DNA of 64,000 bases from Larus michahellis (Eukaryota; Chordata; Aves; Charadriiformes; Laridae), in the NCBI RefSeq assembly GCF_964199755.1, contig NC_133897.1, positions 114,709,579 through 114,773,578 of the forward strand, written 5' to 3'. The position numbers and the translations under genes are program-made. Below are positions 27,801 to 42,800 of this stretch, piece by piece. The stretch's first letter is position 1. The number at the start of each line of letters is the position of its first letter. The notes under the pieces are model-generated. The model was not told the origin of the DNA, made no database searches, and worked only from the letters and a program-made list of their open reading frames with translations.

Positions 27801-30800
27801 ATGAATATCCCCTGATGTTCAGTGTCCCATTCCTCCCTGTGTAGGTGCTCCCTTGGCTATTATGGTGACCCTCAGCTTCCTGGTGGCAGCTGCCATCCGT
27901 GTCGGTGCAATCCAAGTGGCTCTGTTCATGTTAATTGTGATGGTGCAACTGGCCAGTGCCTCTGTAAACAAGGTGTGACAGGACAGCTCTGTGAGGAGTG
28001 TGAACCAAGACATCTTCTTGTGGAAGACGAGTGTCTTTGTAGGTGGTTTTTAAATTGTCGACTTCCCAATGGGCTTTGGTCTGTTCCAGTGATATTTATG
28101 TGTACATGATTTATTCCTTAAATGTTTTTATGATGTCAAGCCCTATTCTTTACATGAAAGGAAAGAAATTTTAACCACTTAATATTTCTGTAAAACAGAG
28201 GAGGTTGGACTAGATAATCTCCAGAGATCTCTTCCAACCTCAACCATTCTGTGAACACAGGGGAAACTACAGTAGAGATCATAACATCAGACAAGCCTTA
28301 AAATGGCTTATTTAGTGTTACAGACAAGTTTAAGGAAAGATAATTTTAATACTTTTTTGCTGTCTGTAGCATACCTTTATTTCTTTGAAAATGCTGAATT
28401 CCGATGTCATTAACCCTTTGGATGGGAGGTTGCTGTAATAATACTTCTGGAGTTATCCAGAAATGTAGGCATTCTCCACCAATAATTAGTCATGTTCCAC
28501 CAATAATTAGTCATGTAATTCTTTATGAGAAGGTGGATAGCAGAAAGCCACAGCTAGTATAGTAATCTGCTTTTACAATGAATTGGGATTTAGGACTCAG
28601 ATTTTGCTTTGTATAAGTAAAAAAACCCTGAGGAATAAATGGAATTACACCACAACAGGCTTGAATTTTCCGTCTTCCTAACCCGTTTGGGTGAATGTCA
28701 GTGGTATCACCCTGGATTTATGGCAATATAGCTAAACAGGCTCAATAAGCTTATAATGCAGCAAGCAGCTCAATAGCCAGCAGGATCAATAAGGCTTGAA
28801 TGTGTGCTAACCAAAGGAGAGCATGTTTGGAATAGGTCCACTCTTGGGGCAGAAAGGCAGGGCAATATTACAAACCTGTATACTTAAAATTACTATACCT
28901 AATCACTCTTAACTCAAAAGGTAAAGGCACGTACTGTGTAAATCAAAATAAATTTCAGTATTTAGTGGCTTCTTTTTGATACTAATATTGCTTCCTCCTC
29001 TTAAAATGGTTTATTTAGCTTGTGATGACAACTGCACAGGAGTTTTGTTAAACAGTTTGGATAATCTCAACAAGGCCATACTTTCAATGAACCTCACTGG
29101 TGTTGCCCGTGTGCCCTATGGGATATTGTCAGAGTTGGAGAATGCAACAAAACAGCTGAAGGTAAAATGAAAAAATAGTAGAAATACTTAGCACACCTTT
29201 GAAGCAAAACTTGCAGCCACTCACATGTGCCAGTAATTTACAGAAGCCTGCCTGAAGTTCATGGCTTGAATGTGTGTATGTGTAAGTGATACCACATTAA
29301 GACCATTACATTTGGTATAGAACTATACCTTAAGTTATTTAGCTGCCTGTATTACTTTCTTTTCATTTGTTGTACTAGCATTTAAATAAATGAATGAATA
29401 TATTTTTCAATCAGCACTGTGATTATCAAATATGCTATATGTACATGCTTCACGGGTATTATGTGCATCCCTAAGTCTGCGCAGACGTACGGAAAGGAAG
29501 GGGAATAATTTTCAGCAGTGAAATTGAAACATCAGGCCGGGTCTTTTCCCTTTACGGTCCCTTTCCTAAAGAGCTGCCAAGGCATATATCTCAAGGCTGT
29601 TTTCGCTAGAGTCCTCAGGAGGAGGGGGTCTGGCAGGCTGTGTCTCTGTTAGCCGGGGTGCCTGGGATGCAGCAGTTTGCTTTCCTGTTGGTTGTGTGCC
29701 CTACTCTGTCTTCCATCTCAGAACACAAAGGCCAGGTAGAATGTTTCAGTGCTGCTTGTGGCAAACTTTCCTTCCAGCTCCTCTGCCCCTTAAACAGAGC
29801 ATGAAATACCACATTTTGTGGTTCTAGAGGGTCATTTACTGTTGCTGAGGTTTAAGTTCATGTGGTCTCTGCAGAAAGCCAGAGATAAACAGAATCCTGC
29901 CTGCTTCATGACCACTAAAATATACACATTTATTGATAGGAGTCTGCTCAGCCATAAATCAAGCAAGACAAGCTCTAAGACATAAACAAAGCTATCTTCT
30001 TTGTATTCCTACATATCACAACAAAATCAAAATGATGTGAGACATCTTTTGCTGCTGGATTTGGCAAATTAAGGGTTTGAATTAAAATTTCATCTATTTA
30101 AGATATAAGGCAGACTTAATTCCAATCAATGTACTTGGAAATGTTAATAAATTACAACATTTGAAGGCAAACTTGATTAAATTACATGTTTGTGCTTCAT
30201 CAGAGACACTCTTATCCTTTAGTTTTAGTTGGTAACATTTTAGTTATAAGGCTTCAGTTATGCTTCCCTTCCTTTATGTCATAAGACATAAACATACTGA
30301 ATTATTGTAATACTTTAAGGATACAATTGACTTGCTTTCTGTAATTGTTTTCTGTTTGTTCAGGGGCATCATCTTCTGGGACTATAAACATTATTCAATA
30401 TGTAACTTTTATTTAGCACTTAAATTATAAAACAAAGTCAAATCTTATTTTTCAATATTAAAATCAAATCAAAGCCAGCTGTCACTCTCCTGAAAGTGGG
30501 ATGCTAAAAGCGATACAAAACCGCTTGTGACTATGATGTCAGTTCTGTTTATGTAAGGCCACAATGTTTTTTATGCAACTTTATCTTGAGGGTAAGTTAG
30601 TAGTCTCGTAATTTTTCTCTGTTTGGAAAGAGGTATTCCCCTCTTCTGGCTAATCAGAGATTACCATCCCTTTTGCCTTGTACCAAAGTAACGGTAGCCA
30701 GAAGCTAAAAAATCCCCAAGTTTATTTGTGTGAGTTACAGATCTTCCCTGAGGGGCTATCCCCTGCACTCTGTTGTGTCTTTGCCTCATGCTGGTCACTC

Positions 30801-33800
30801 AGGAACTCTAGTATTTCCTCTTTTTCTAGGCATTAGGTGCGGGTCTTCCAATAATGAGAAAGTTAATCAAATTGCACCACCTGCTCCTCATTGCTTCTGA
30901 ATATTCAGTCCATCTGAGGACTTCAGCAGTTTTGTTTTTCTAGTTAAAGCCTCTTGGTTTACTCCTCCTGACATACTTAGACATACTCGCCGTCCCATTT
31001 TGGGTTTTTGAACTGGGCTTTTAAAGAAACTTTGCTGTGCTTTATCCCAGGAGGCTCAAGAGCGTCAGCTTCTGTTTCTCTTTTCACTTGTTCTTTCCTC
31101 ATCCTGAGGAAAAGACTTTGAAATTTCCATTTGACACAAAGCTGTTGCATAGTCCTGTGTATCGCTTTAAAAAGTCGGGCAGAATGATACTTACTGTGGT
31201 ATTTACAATGGTTGGCTCTGAAATATCTGAAATCTAAAAATAACCTTTCCCAGACTTGCTCTCTTTGTAAGACATGCCTTAAGTTTCTTTGCATCTTTAG
31301 AGAAGTGGTATTCTGTTGCAGGCCTTGACTGTATCAAATGTGATACATTTGGGTACAATGGCCTATTTATTGCCATATAGAACAGTTTTGAGGTGACCTT
31401 GGAGCCAAATACAGCCTATTATTCTCTCTTATTGGTGAGAGGATCTGCAGGGCTGCTTGTGTTAACTTACTGCGTCTGGAGGGCTAAGATCTTGAACTCC
31501 TGAGTGCCATGCACTGGGTTTTGACATGGGAACTAAGACCTCTCCGAGGTCATCCTCACAGATATACTCTAGATGCAGCTGTTTTGACAAGACCAGCTGC
31601 CAGTACAGTAGCAGCTGTGGGACTGGATGGAAGACATTTAATATGATGGGCCTTGGAACTTCTCAAAGTAGCTTATTTGGGCAGCTCAGACTGTGTCGAA
31701 ATTGAGAATCAGGAAAGCAGAAATTAGGCTTCCTCCTTATTACTCAGTTGAAAGAACGACATGTCTGGATCCTTGGTTTCTTATTTAAAGAAGTGACAGA
31801 CTTCGTTGCATGAACTGTATGTGTGTAATTATTTTACATCATCTTACGTGCTTTGCAAATCAGTCATTTAAAACATATAAACAACCGAAATAGTGTGCAT
31901 AGTTATTTTCTTTCCAGAACTTTTCCGGACATACAACGGAGTTCTTAAATCACAGTGTGGTGTTTCTTCTTGTTTCTTGTAGGGGTCTATAGTTCCTAGA
32001 GAAGATCCAGCTTACTCATTAGCTACAGCAAAAGAAAGTCTTTTGAGTTTATCAGGAGGAATTGATCAGCTGCATGAAGAGGTAGGTGCGGTCTTCTTTA
32101 TTTGTAGCTTTTCTGGAGAAATCTTTTGAGATTTCAAGGGTACATTTTCAACTGTACCTTTGAGATTCATAGGTACACTCATAAATGTACCATTTATGGT
32201 ACATAAATGACAAGAGCTATTTAGAAATTATTTTAAATCTGTAGAGTTCAGTGAAAGACTTCAGTCTGTTCTGTAGTCTTTCTGAGGAGGAGAGTTAATT
32301 GGTCTGTGGAATTCTTCTACAAACTACAGTGTTTCATGATATTGTACAGGAGATTTACATGGTTGCTGTTAAAGTTCAGAGGCTTTTTGTACTGTGATCA
32401 TTTAAGACCCTAAAACTGGAGAAAGGGATACTTTCTTCATGCTGGTATTAGCCTGGTGCTTATTCAATTATGTCACAGCTCAGTATTCACCAAAAAGTCT
32501 TTGATACCTATAGTATTGTGTTTAAAATGATCTCAGCAGAAGTAAATCTGTTGAAAATCCACATGAAACGTAGACAACATTTATATTGCTTACTTTACTA
32601 AAGAAATAGCTTTGGTAGTTACAATCTTATTGATTATGAAAATAATTGATAACACAATTCACTGATATCAGAGGTGGGAACTTTCAATTAATTAAGGCAT
32701 CTGCAAGCATGGAAACATCAGAGATTTATGAATCAGCTAGGCCTACCTCACCAAAAAACATTGTTTCCTCTCGCAAAGTATTCTCAATATTGGGAAAAAA
32801 AGTGTAAAACCATAGACAAATGTTGTGAATTAATCGTGAATTAATTTTAGGAGAACTTTCAAAGATTATCTCTGGTTTTATTCTAGTCATCTAGATTTTT
32901 GAAAAAAGCTGGTCAGCTTAACACAATGACTCAGGAAACCAGGAATAAAAGTCAAGAACTGACTGGATTTATTGACACAGTACATACAACCATCAAAGGT
33001 ATCCTGCTTTTAAGATATTTCCACTTCTTTACAGAATTTAGAAGGGTATTTCCTTTGCAACTCTTAAAGAACTATTTACATGGAAAGTGCTGCAGTTTGC
33101 ACAGGGGGTTCCTGTATGCTCTTTTTTTAATGGTGTGACTAAATTGTTTGCTCTCCTACTTAGAACTTGCTGAAGTTGCTATGTCACTAAATGAAACACT
33201 GGGCCTGGATCTCCCGCTGTCAAATGCTACATCTCAGAGTCTGCAGGATGATATTTCTGCCCTTTTGGATGCCTTGCGCAAGAAAGATTTTGTTCAACAG
33301 CATCATAATGCTACCAGTGTCCTAAAGTAAGCCTGTTCTACTGAAAACTTCATTTCACATATGTCTATACTGTGCAATACTGCTTTTTGGAGAGATATCT
33401 GGAGAAACATTACACCATAATAAGAGGCATTGTGATGGATAACTAGCCCAGGTGGAGCTATATGAACTCTGAATTTGTAGTTACATTATTTGAAGATATT
33501 TGGGCATCCCATGTGATACTAATGCAGCCAAAGCCTGTTGCTTTGGACAAAGTTCCATTGCAATAAGTGAAAAGACTCAGTGGTTTTGGTTTGATTCAAA
33601 TCTGGCCCTAATGCACATCTCCTTGTTGCTTTTGGCTAGGAAATGGCATAGAACTGTCTCAGTCAAGCCCAGGACATGTCAGTTCTGCTGAAGGATATGG
33701 AGATTTATTGTCACTGGAATATGTATCACATAGATTTGCAAATGAAACCAAGGCACTTGTTTCAACATTCTGAGCCACTGTTTAAGATTGTATTCCATTG

Positions 33801-36800
33801 TCTTGATTTGTCCCCAGTTAAGACTATTTTAAAATGGCTTTTATATTCGTTATTTATTAGTGCATATTGCCAGACTTAACAATATAAAAACATTGACTGC
33901 TCCAACAGTCAGCAAAATTTTTATTCTAACTTCAGAAACAGTAATTATTGCCCTAGCCCACTAAAAACTGTAAGAATGTTAACATTGGCTTCAAGGGACA
34001 AAGATTTAGATCAGAGTGGAATATTTCTGAAAATTTGACTTTTCTTTATTAAGTGTTTTGGATTAGGCAGGATAGAATGTTTATACTGGTAGCATATCTG
34101 ATTTTGTACAACAGACTTCTGTGCTTGTCCGTGTACTTAATATTAAATTGTATAGAAACTAAATGGAGTAGAATAGTACCATTTATTCTTATATTTATTA
34201 GGAACTTCAAGTAGCATTTGCACTCACAAAAATGTCTCAAAATGACCAGTTGCGTAGTAATAGAATGTTCTGACTTTCAACATCAGCTTTTGAGCTGTTA
34301 TACAAGGCATTTGTAAATTAACTTTTGCAATTACAGGCTTTATTGAAATTTCTGAAAGTTCTCTAAGTGTCCTTTGACAGATCGAAGAAGAGAGTTAATA
34401 AGATTTATAAGATTGTTTGCTCTGCAGAATTTATCATGCAATGCAGTTGTAAATTCAAAAGTGATTTAAAAAAACAGCTTGACAGTGCATTTTTCAAGGA
34501 GCAGAAGTTACCACATGGCTCACAGTTTACTGAGTTTGTGATGTCATACTGTCAAGCAATGTTTGTAACTCAGGTCTCCGCACATTTGCCATGTTAGGCA
34601 AAGTTCCCAAATAGTGTGAAATATAATCTTTTTACTCTACACTGAAATAGAAGCCACTACTGTCTGTAAAATACTTTCATTCTTGTAATTGTTTTAAGGC
34701 TGTGGCTTCTGAGTGTAAGGACTCTGAATTATTAGTTTTAAGAACACAGGCAAACGCACATCTGCTATTCAATAAGGATGATGGAATGTGTTTTGCTGTG
34801 TATAATTGTGAAACAAACAATGCTTCTTTTGCTTTGGCTAAAGATCTATATGATTTGAAATCTGACTAAAAGGGGCAAACATTTTTGTAAAAGTATCATT
34901 ACAGGAGTTGCAGTGTGCAGCGTATGTGCTGAAACAAAGAGAAACAAAGGAACTTCTAGGATCATTTTCAGTTCAATTCCTTCAATACTGGAAAATGTTC
35001 AAATGGAGATGCAGATATTCCCAAGTAGAACAGCTGAAGTGATTAACAACTGACAAATTTGGGGATGTTTGGTATTTCCTAGATAATGTCTGTTACTGAT
35101 TTCAAAAGACAAAGTGCAGAGATTGCTCATTTTAGTGTCCATTTTAATAAGGCTATTTATTTTTATTTGATATTTAAAATTTTCAGGACTCTTGGGTATA
35201 CGTGTTTCAGTTCTGGTTACTTGTTTCTTTCCAGTATCAATCCTCATAAATGATGTTTTGATCCTACATTCAAAATATGAATCACTACAATTAAGACATA
35301 GAGCGGTCCCAGAGGGATGTTTCACAGAGGTTTTGATGTGGGGGATGTTCCAATTAAGTCCAAGCAAAAGTGATTTATCCTAGCCCCTTTCCCCTCTCGT
35401 AACCACATACAAAGTTTATGAACTGTATTCCTGCCCTCTCCCCAAGGCAGTCATCTTTTTGTGTGGTAAGATGAGTAACTAAGCTAATGTGTATGTATGT
35501 TATTAGAGAAAAAAACTGAAGACTTCCGTAAGAAGATGCATTTAAATTAATTTCACGTGACCCCAGTTTCTCCTCAAGAAACCCATGCTCAAGTTTCTCC
35601 TTTGCCATTTATTTATTTTTCTGATTCCTCTTTTTGTCAGAGCTGCAGAAAATTTGTTGATCCGGGTTCAGAAAGAATATCTTACACCCCAGCAGGAGCT
35701 TGCTGAACTGAAAAAGGATGCAAGCCAGCTCTTATCAAAGCACAACAGCAGACTGCAAGATGCCCAGGACCTGGTGAATAAGGCGCTTGCTAACATCAAT
35801 GAGACCAATCGCTTGTTTCCTCTTATCTCTAGTAACCTGGCAGAGTTAAATGTAAGACTGGACAACCATTGTTGCATAAGAAATACCAAATACGAAAGTG
35901 TGTTTAAAAGCTGCTTTTTAGACTTTATTATATTTGTATATGTTTAAACGTGTTAATATATGCAATACCTTAAAAACTCGAAGGAAAGCAGACCCCTGTT
36001 TGAAAACCAAAAACTGTTTATGTAATATGTGAACTCATCTGTACTAGCTGACTTTACAGACTACTATAAACCACTTGATTTATGCTGTAGGACAAGAAGC
36101 TAAATATAAAGCAAGGTGAAGAAGTCTCAACCATGCTCATTAAAGAAGGGAAGGACCTAGTGAACATTGCTGTTGCTCTCGCCCAAGATGTAAAGAACTC
36201 TACATCTGTAAGTTCTTAACATCCTCTTTGATACTATCAGGTGTATTTTGCTATTGAAAAAATAAAGAAAACCATTTTGTTGTGCAGAACCTGGAGGGCC
36301 ACCAGGATGGGTTAGTCCTGTGGAGCACCAAACTGCGACACCACGTGGATGAACTGGTGATGCAGATGTCTGTGAGAGGAGTGCTTGACCTGGTATACAG
36401 AGCCGAGGACCACGCTGCCCAGTTCCAAAGGCTTGCAGATGCACTAGAGAGGTAGGAAACTTGACAAATACGAATTCAGGAGAGATTTACAGTACTGTCT
36501 GTCAAATTTAATTTAGTCAGGTAGTAGCTTAATCCACTCAAGGAGTTCCATGTCCATGGCATGGGAGTTGGACTAGGTGATCTTTAAAGGTTCCTTCCAA
36601 CCCAAACCATTCTATGATTCTATAATAAATTTTTTTTCCCCATTTCAAGTGCTCTTTATTTTTAATGCAATGCACCTTTGTTAAATGATATAGAGGGGGG
36701 TGATTAGTCTTGCATTTCATGTGGCTGGCTTACTGCAGTATCTAATCAATTATTAAATGCTCAGTGCGTATAGTATGAGTATGCTCATGGTATGACTAGA

Positions 36801-39800
36801 GAAGCTTCTGGTCTGTGTATGAATACTTCCTGACAATGTATCTCTCAATCTCATCAAGAAGCTATTCCTGCTGTGCCTCCATTTTGTTGCTTTCAAAGCA
36901 TCTTGCAGAAATAAGCAGGTTGCAATCTCAAATCCACTCAAATGCAGTCCTAGAATTTGAAAGTTGGGAAGTCATTCCAGTTAATTCAATGGAAATTAAT
37001 TTTCTATCCCAGGAATTCTTCTAGGCTTCTTGCTGTTTCGTCTTTTGAAGTCAGCAGATATTTGTGTTAACAGTTAAATCATAACAGATTGGAAAATTTG
37101 CATGTATTTTAAGTTTGAGAACAGAAAATTTTGCTCTCAGTAAGCCGTCAGATAAATTCAGTAAAGCAAAATTTAATACAGAATAGCTTTCAGATACTTA
37201 TGATTTCTTTCTAGGCTCTGTATTTCTCTACTTTGCTTTTGAGCTCTAGCTAGGAACCTGTTCTGTTTAGGCGATGTAATTTGTTTGTTCTTCACGCAAA
37301 ATGTCACTTAATTGGCTTTATAAATTTAAAATTGCCCATAAACAAAAAGGAATAAAATAGAAAAAAAATTAGATTAAAGCCTTCTTTGGAGTATTTTTTT
37401 AGTTCAAAACAATGAACATAAAGCCCCTTATGCAACATAGGGCAAGGTGTGCTCAATTTTTGAGTGCATCATGTATTCTAGAAAGATGCGCATGCTGTAA
37501 CTTGAAGACATGGAATTTAGTGCTTGATTAAGATACTCTCATGAAAAGAGAATTACTTGTTAATGTTCTGTCTAGTGGCCTCTCTAAAGTAAGAAATGTG
37601 ACTCTGAACACAACTGCTGCTGTCTATACCCACTCCAGCGTTAAAAGTGTGATTGAAAGAACAGAAAGTTTGGCAGATGATGCATCTAGAGTTATGAATG
37701 GCCCCTTGGATTTAGTAAGTATCAATATTGGTATTTTAAGTGATATCTTTCCCTTTCTCATTTTGGAATACTTTTTCTAATTGTTTTTGCACTTGTTGAA
37801 ATTTGAGTCTTCTTAACAGAGGCATGTATGGCAGCCAGTCCTACCAACTGGTATATACTGTATCTTGAATCTGTACTCCAAGGCAGTAACAGTATACCAG
37901 ATTTCATCTTCTGTTTATCTTGCTTTTCTGTCTGCCACAGTACTGTCTACCTTTTTTTTTGTTTGTTTGTTTTTTAATGTCTAATGCATGGTTAGCTGGA
38001 CTGTACTTGGTTCTATGAGTGTGTTTATATCAGTCATCTGACATGCATTCCTGTAGAACTTAAGTTCCCAAACCTTTGGTGTTCCCTTCCACTTTTGGAA
38101 TCATTCAGCCACCTCCCTATTTGATCTGTCCCTCTTCCATTTCTATCTAGATATTCCCCACCGTGGCTGTTTTGCTTAGTCTAGGACTTTTTATAACCAC
38201 ATGTATGTTTATGTGTCAACTGCCATCCCTCTGTCTTCCAAGATTATCAGCTTGTTATTGAAACAGTAGATTAAAAAGACCTGAGCAGTTACCAGTCTGA
38301 CCTTATTCTTTCATAGTATTCTATTTACTCCCCTTTTATCTCATTCTGCTTTTCGTGATGGTAAACCCAAGGAAGGAATGGGCTATGTTTTACAAGTGTC
38401 ATGCACGTGACTGGAGAAACAAATATGTGACTGTATTTACATGATAGTGATCAAAACAGTTGGCATTGTTTTGTGAGCTTGCGTGTTATTTTAGAGCACT
38501 CAGCCTTATTAAAGCTTTGTACAGTATAAATCCTTCAAGGTACTTTTGTAGATTTTCCAGTTGGAGAAATGGATTCAAAGAACACTTTAAAGACTGTGCT
38601 AGGATTTTTTAACTTAGGCCTGGAACTAGAATTACTGCTGTTCCAAAAGGTAACACTAAATCAGTAGCAGTGTTCAAACTAGAATTTGGTAGGTTTTTTT
38701 TCGCAGTCTTCTCTTTTTATTAACTCACGAAGAGATTCAATGTCACATTCTTGGAAAAATGGTTACAACTTGTACTTTTTTTAATTGATGCTTAATAAGG
38801 TAATAAATAGAATATCTCATAAATAACGAGACTGTTCAGTAACTTGAAGTAGAATCCGCAGATACTTTAATGCTTTCAGTTGAATTTCTGTTTTTCATAT
38901 GTGGCAACTGACGTCTGTGTTTTTCAGCCAGAGGAGTCTCTCAGTCTTCTTGGAAAAGAAACTCTACTACTTAGCTCCAAATTTCAGAATGAAGCTAAAA
39001 ATCTGAATAAAAAAAGTGATGGTCAGTTCTTCAGAGTTCGCATTTCTGCCTCTATTTCTTTTTCTGTATCCTGTTTTGTGGGGGTTTTACTGTGGTTTTT
39101 TTTGGTGTGTTTTTGGTTTCTTTAAATGAGCATAAACTAAGATAAAATACTGCATATGACTACATACACATTTTTATACAATTAAAATTAATGTATTATG
39201 CAGTCATGTATTATTTTAATTTTTTAGGTAAGAATATAATTTTTCTCCGTAAACATGTAAAAAATTGGCCTTCACTATACCTCATTTACCTCCAAGCAAT
39301 GCTTTCTTTAAATGGCTGTTTTTCCAAATGTTACGAATTAAATCATTAGGGATTGTGCAGTAGATGAAGAACAAACATAATTCTTGAAGAAATACATTCA
39401 TCCAATTTTATCTAATAAATCATGGATTACACAAGTATGTAGGATGATATATTTAAATCAGAATCATTTTTACTTGTTCTTTCTAGACAGCTGAAATACA
39501 GAAACAAGCTGAACTTTTTTTGTCTGTACAAAGTGCCTTTTGACTCAGAGTCCCTCTATAAATTCTGAAATCACTTTGGGTTTTTTTTTGTTACTCCAAA
39601 GAGACAGCAAAGCATTGGAGTCTGCACTATGGAAGTTCAAAAAAGCATTTTGAACACAAAGTTTGTGTGGGAGCAGAGGCTGGCCCTACGGGAAATTTTG
39701 GATTAAATTGGACAGAAAATGAATGTCTCACAGAGATAAATTGTAACTGTAAAATGGTCTTTGCTTTTAAAATCAATGGCTTTACAAATATGTATGCATT

Positions 39801-42800
39801 TTATGTAATTCAGACGGACAGAATACATACCTTTTTTTCCCTTCTGTTCTACATATTTTTATTTTTAGTGAGAGGATTCTGCAAACAGATCACAAATAAA
39901 TAAAAGAAAAGTGCTTCTTTGAATGGCTCCTGTCAGATATAACAAAAAGCGAAGAACATCATAAAAATTGTTCACAATCATGAAGTCATTTTAATTTATA
40001 GTATTTTTCTGACTATGTTTCTACCAATTCTGTCTGATGGAATTGGCCAAAAAGCATAACTTTGAATGGAACAGTTCCTAAAGGAGCTTATCCATGCATA
40101 CTGCATTCATTTTGCATTCCTGTTTGTAAAATGCTCTTTCTGTTGAAAAAAACAAAAAAGTGCCATTAAATGAGTGAATACTTGTTATCCCTAAACATCA
40201 GGTTTGTGTGGGTTGTATGGTATTTATTTATGCCCAGAAAAATCATACTTCTTTCTTTCAATAGGCCTTTTATTTGGATTGAATGCATTGAACAAAAAAG
40301 TAGAAAAGATTCAGAAAAGTACTAATAAAATTGTCAACCAGCTTAATGATTCCCTGGTGACACTAAGAGCATTGCCTAATGGTAAGTGAAATTTATATTG
40401 GCATTTTCCTTATTACAGAACCATCTAGTACAATCCTAATTCTGTTCATTGTCTGATTGCAGAGATCTAGCAATAAACTATACCGGAAACTTGTTTGGCC
40501 TCATGCCTTACAAGGAATATTTTCCATTTTTTTAGGAAACCAATGAAACATAACTGGGTTATTATATAAGGCCTGTAGTCTTATTCCCATTTCACACTGC
40601 TGTAAATCAGGAGGGGCTCTGAAAGCAGTATAATTACAGTGATGAGAAGAGAGTGAAGTCCTAGAATATTTAATCCCGCATGGACAGAAATTTACGCGTG
40701 AAACTGTGAGGTTTTGCTTGCTTCTGATAGCTTCTTTCAAAATTGTTTATACTGCACTGTGAATCTTATAATCTGCATCTAAATGTTTTCTTGTTGTGAG
40801 TGCAGATTTCATTTAACCGAATAAAACGTTCTTTCTGTGCTTTTCCAAAACAAAAAAAATCCCTTATTAGAAAAAAGTTATTATTTTGGAGAAAGGCAAG
40901 ACCTAGTGTTCATGGAAACTGATAGAGAAAAAGTCTTTGAAGTTGTGAATAAGAGTGTCTGAAATGCTTTGCCAACCTTAGTAATGTTTTTTTTTTTAAG
41001 GTAGAAAAACACTCATAAGGGCCTCCTGCCTGGGTTGTTGAGTTGTAGTGTATGTCCAGATTAGAATGCTAAATCCAAAGCTTTGAAATACCTATTTTAG
41101 AATTCAGGCTTTTAACTCATTCTAAAGGGTGATATTAGTGATAAAGTTACGCTGGGTATTAATTGCAGGATGCTGTCTGATGTGGAGGTACACATTGAAT
41201 GTGTTAAGGCATTATTAAAATCATAAAACAGTCCTCCTGAACTCACAGCTTAATATTGTATGATGTCAGGTTTTTTGTTACATTTCTTGAAGTTTTCTCT
41301 CTTTTTTTTTTTTTTTTTTTTAATCTGGGCAGAGATTCATGGTGTTGTTGCCCTCTGTATAGGGTATTGGTTATGAAGGAGGATCCCTGCAGACCTAAAT
41401 CAGGTTTTTTGTGCCAGCTGCAGCATCTTCCCACTATTTCAGGCACAGGGGAGTCTAAGGGGCAGGTTGAGATTCGGAGTGGTGTGCTCACTATATAAGT
41501 GATCGTAGCACAAAGCAAAGGGTGCTATAGACCTTCTGCCTCACCAGCTTTCTGTAGGATTACACAGTCACAGAATGATAAGGGTTGGAAGGGACCTCTG
41601 GAGATTATCTAGTCCAACTTCCCTGCCAAAGCAGGTTCACCTAGAGCAGGTTGCACAGGTGAGAAACATAACATTCAAAACATAAGTCCCAGACTAGTTA
41701 CTCTGGGTGGCAACACTCATTTAGGGAACTTAAAACACTATGAGCCTTATGTAGTCATATAATCTTCCTGCTGGGACAGGCAGAATCAAGTTCTCCATCA
41801 CTGCATTCTGTGTCTATGTTGTATTCAGAGCTGGTCACGAAAAATATAATATTTTTCCTAGAATTCAAAACTTGGATTAATCAAGTCTTTTGATCAAAAG
41901 ATGTGAAAATCTAAACTGATAAGTCTTAATTAAAATTCCCGCAAATTCTATTATTTATTTATGTGTATAATATAGTTTATTATTATATACCTCTGTGCAT
42001 GTGTGCGTGTATGCATGAACAAACATAACTATATCTATATAACTATATCCATATCTGTATCACCAGCTTGGGAACATTTACCATGTTTTTTTGTTGAGGA
42101 CCATAGCCATGGCCATTTTCCAACTTAATAACTGGGTGAGAGGAGTTGTACCAGCCTCCTGGCACTCCAGCTTCACACTCTCCACTCTGTAAGCCATGAT
42201 GCGTTCAACAGTTAAGCAAAATTAGATCATAGTAGGTCTTGGTTTGGAACTCCCCTCACAGACTGAAGAACACAAACAAACAAAAATATAACTTTTACTA
42301 TGAAAGGAATGTAACTGACTTCTAGTGTTTTGACAATATTTGTAAGTGTGTTGTCATGAAGCCAGGCATTTATTACTCCCAAGTATGCATGAAAGCTGTG
42401 ATTTTTTTTTAACCTGGGAACTGTGTTTCAGATACAAGGAAATACGTGCTTGAGGTGAAAGAGCTGGCTGTGTCTGCAAACACCAGTACCGTGGTGGGTT
42501 TAAGTCACTTTGGGGATTTCAGTCAAAAGCTGCTGAATACTTCTTCTACATTGTCCCGAGTTAATGACACATTGAGGAAAACTAGTGAACTTATAACTGA
42601 TTCATCAAAAGCTGGTAAGTTTGCTGCTTCATTGCTCTTTAGAAATGTCACTGCTTGCAGAAGCAGTACTAATATTCAATTTTAATAAGCATTAAATAGG
42701 AGTCTGATGGACTGAAGGTTTCTTCCTAATTCAATAAAAATGTGCTAACTTTTAAAAAGACCTCTAGAGGAGCCACATGGGATACCCTTAAGTATGCATA

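Noticed and set aside
32893..32894. Second AG as the acceptor of exon 27
   Set aside because: It would remove eight bases and break the reading frame.
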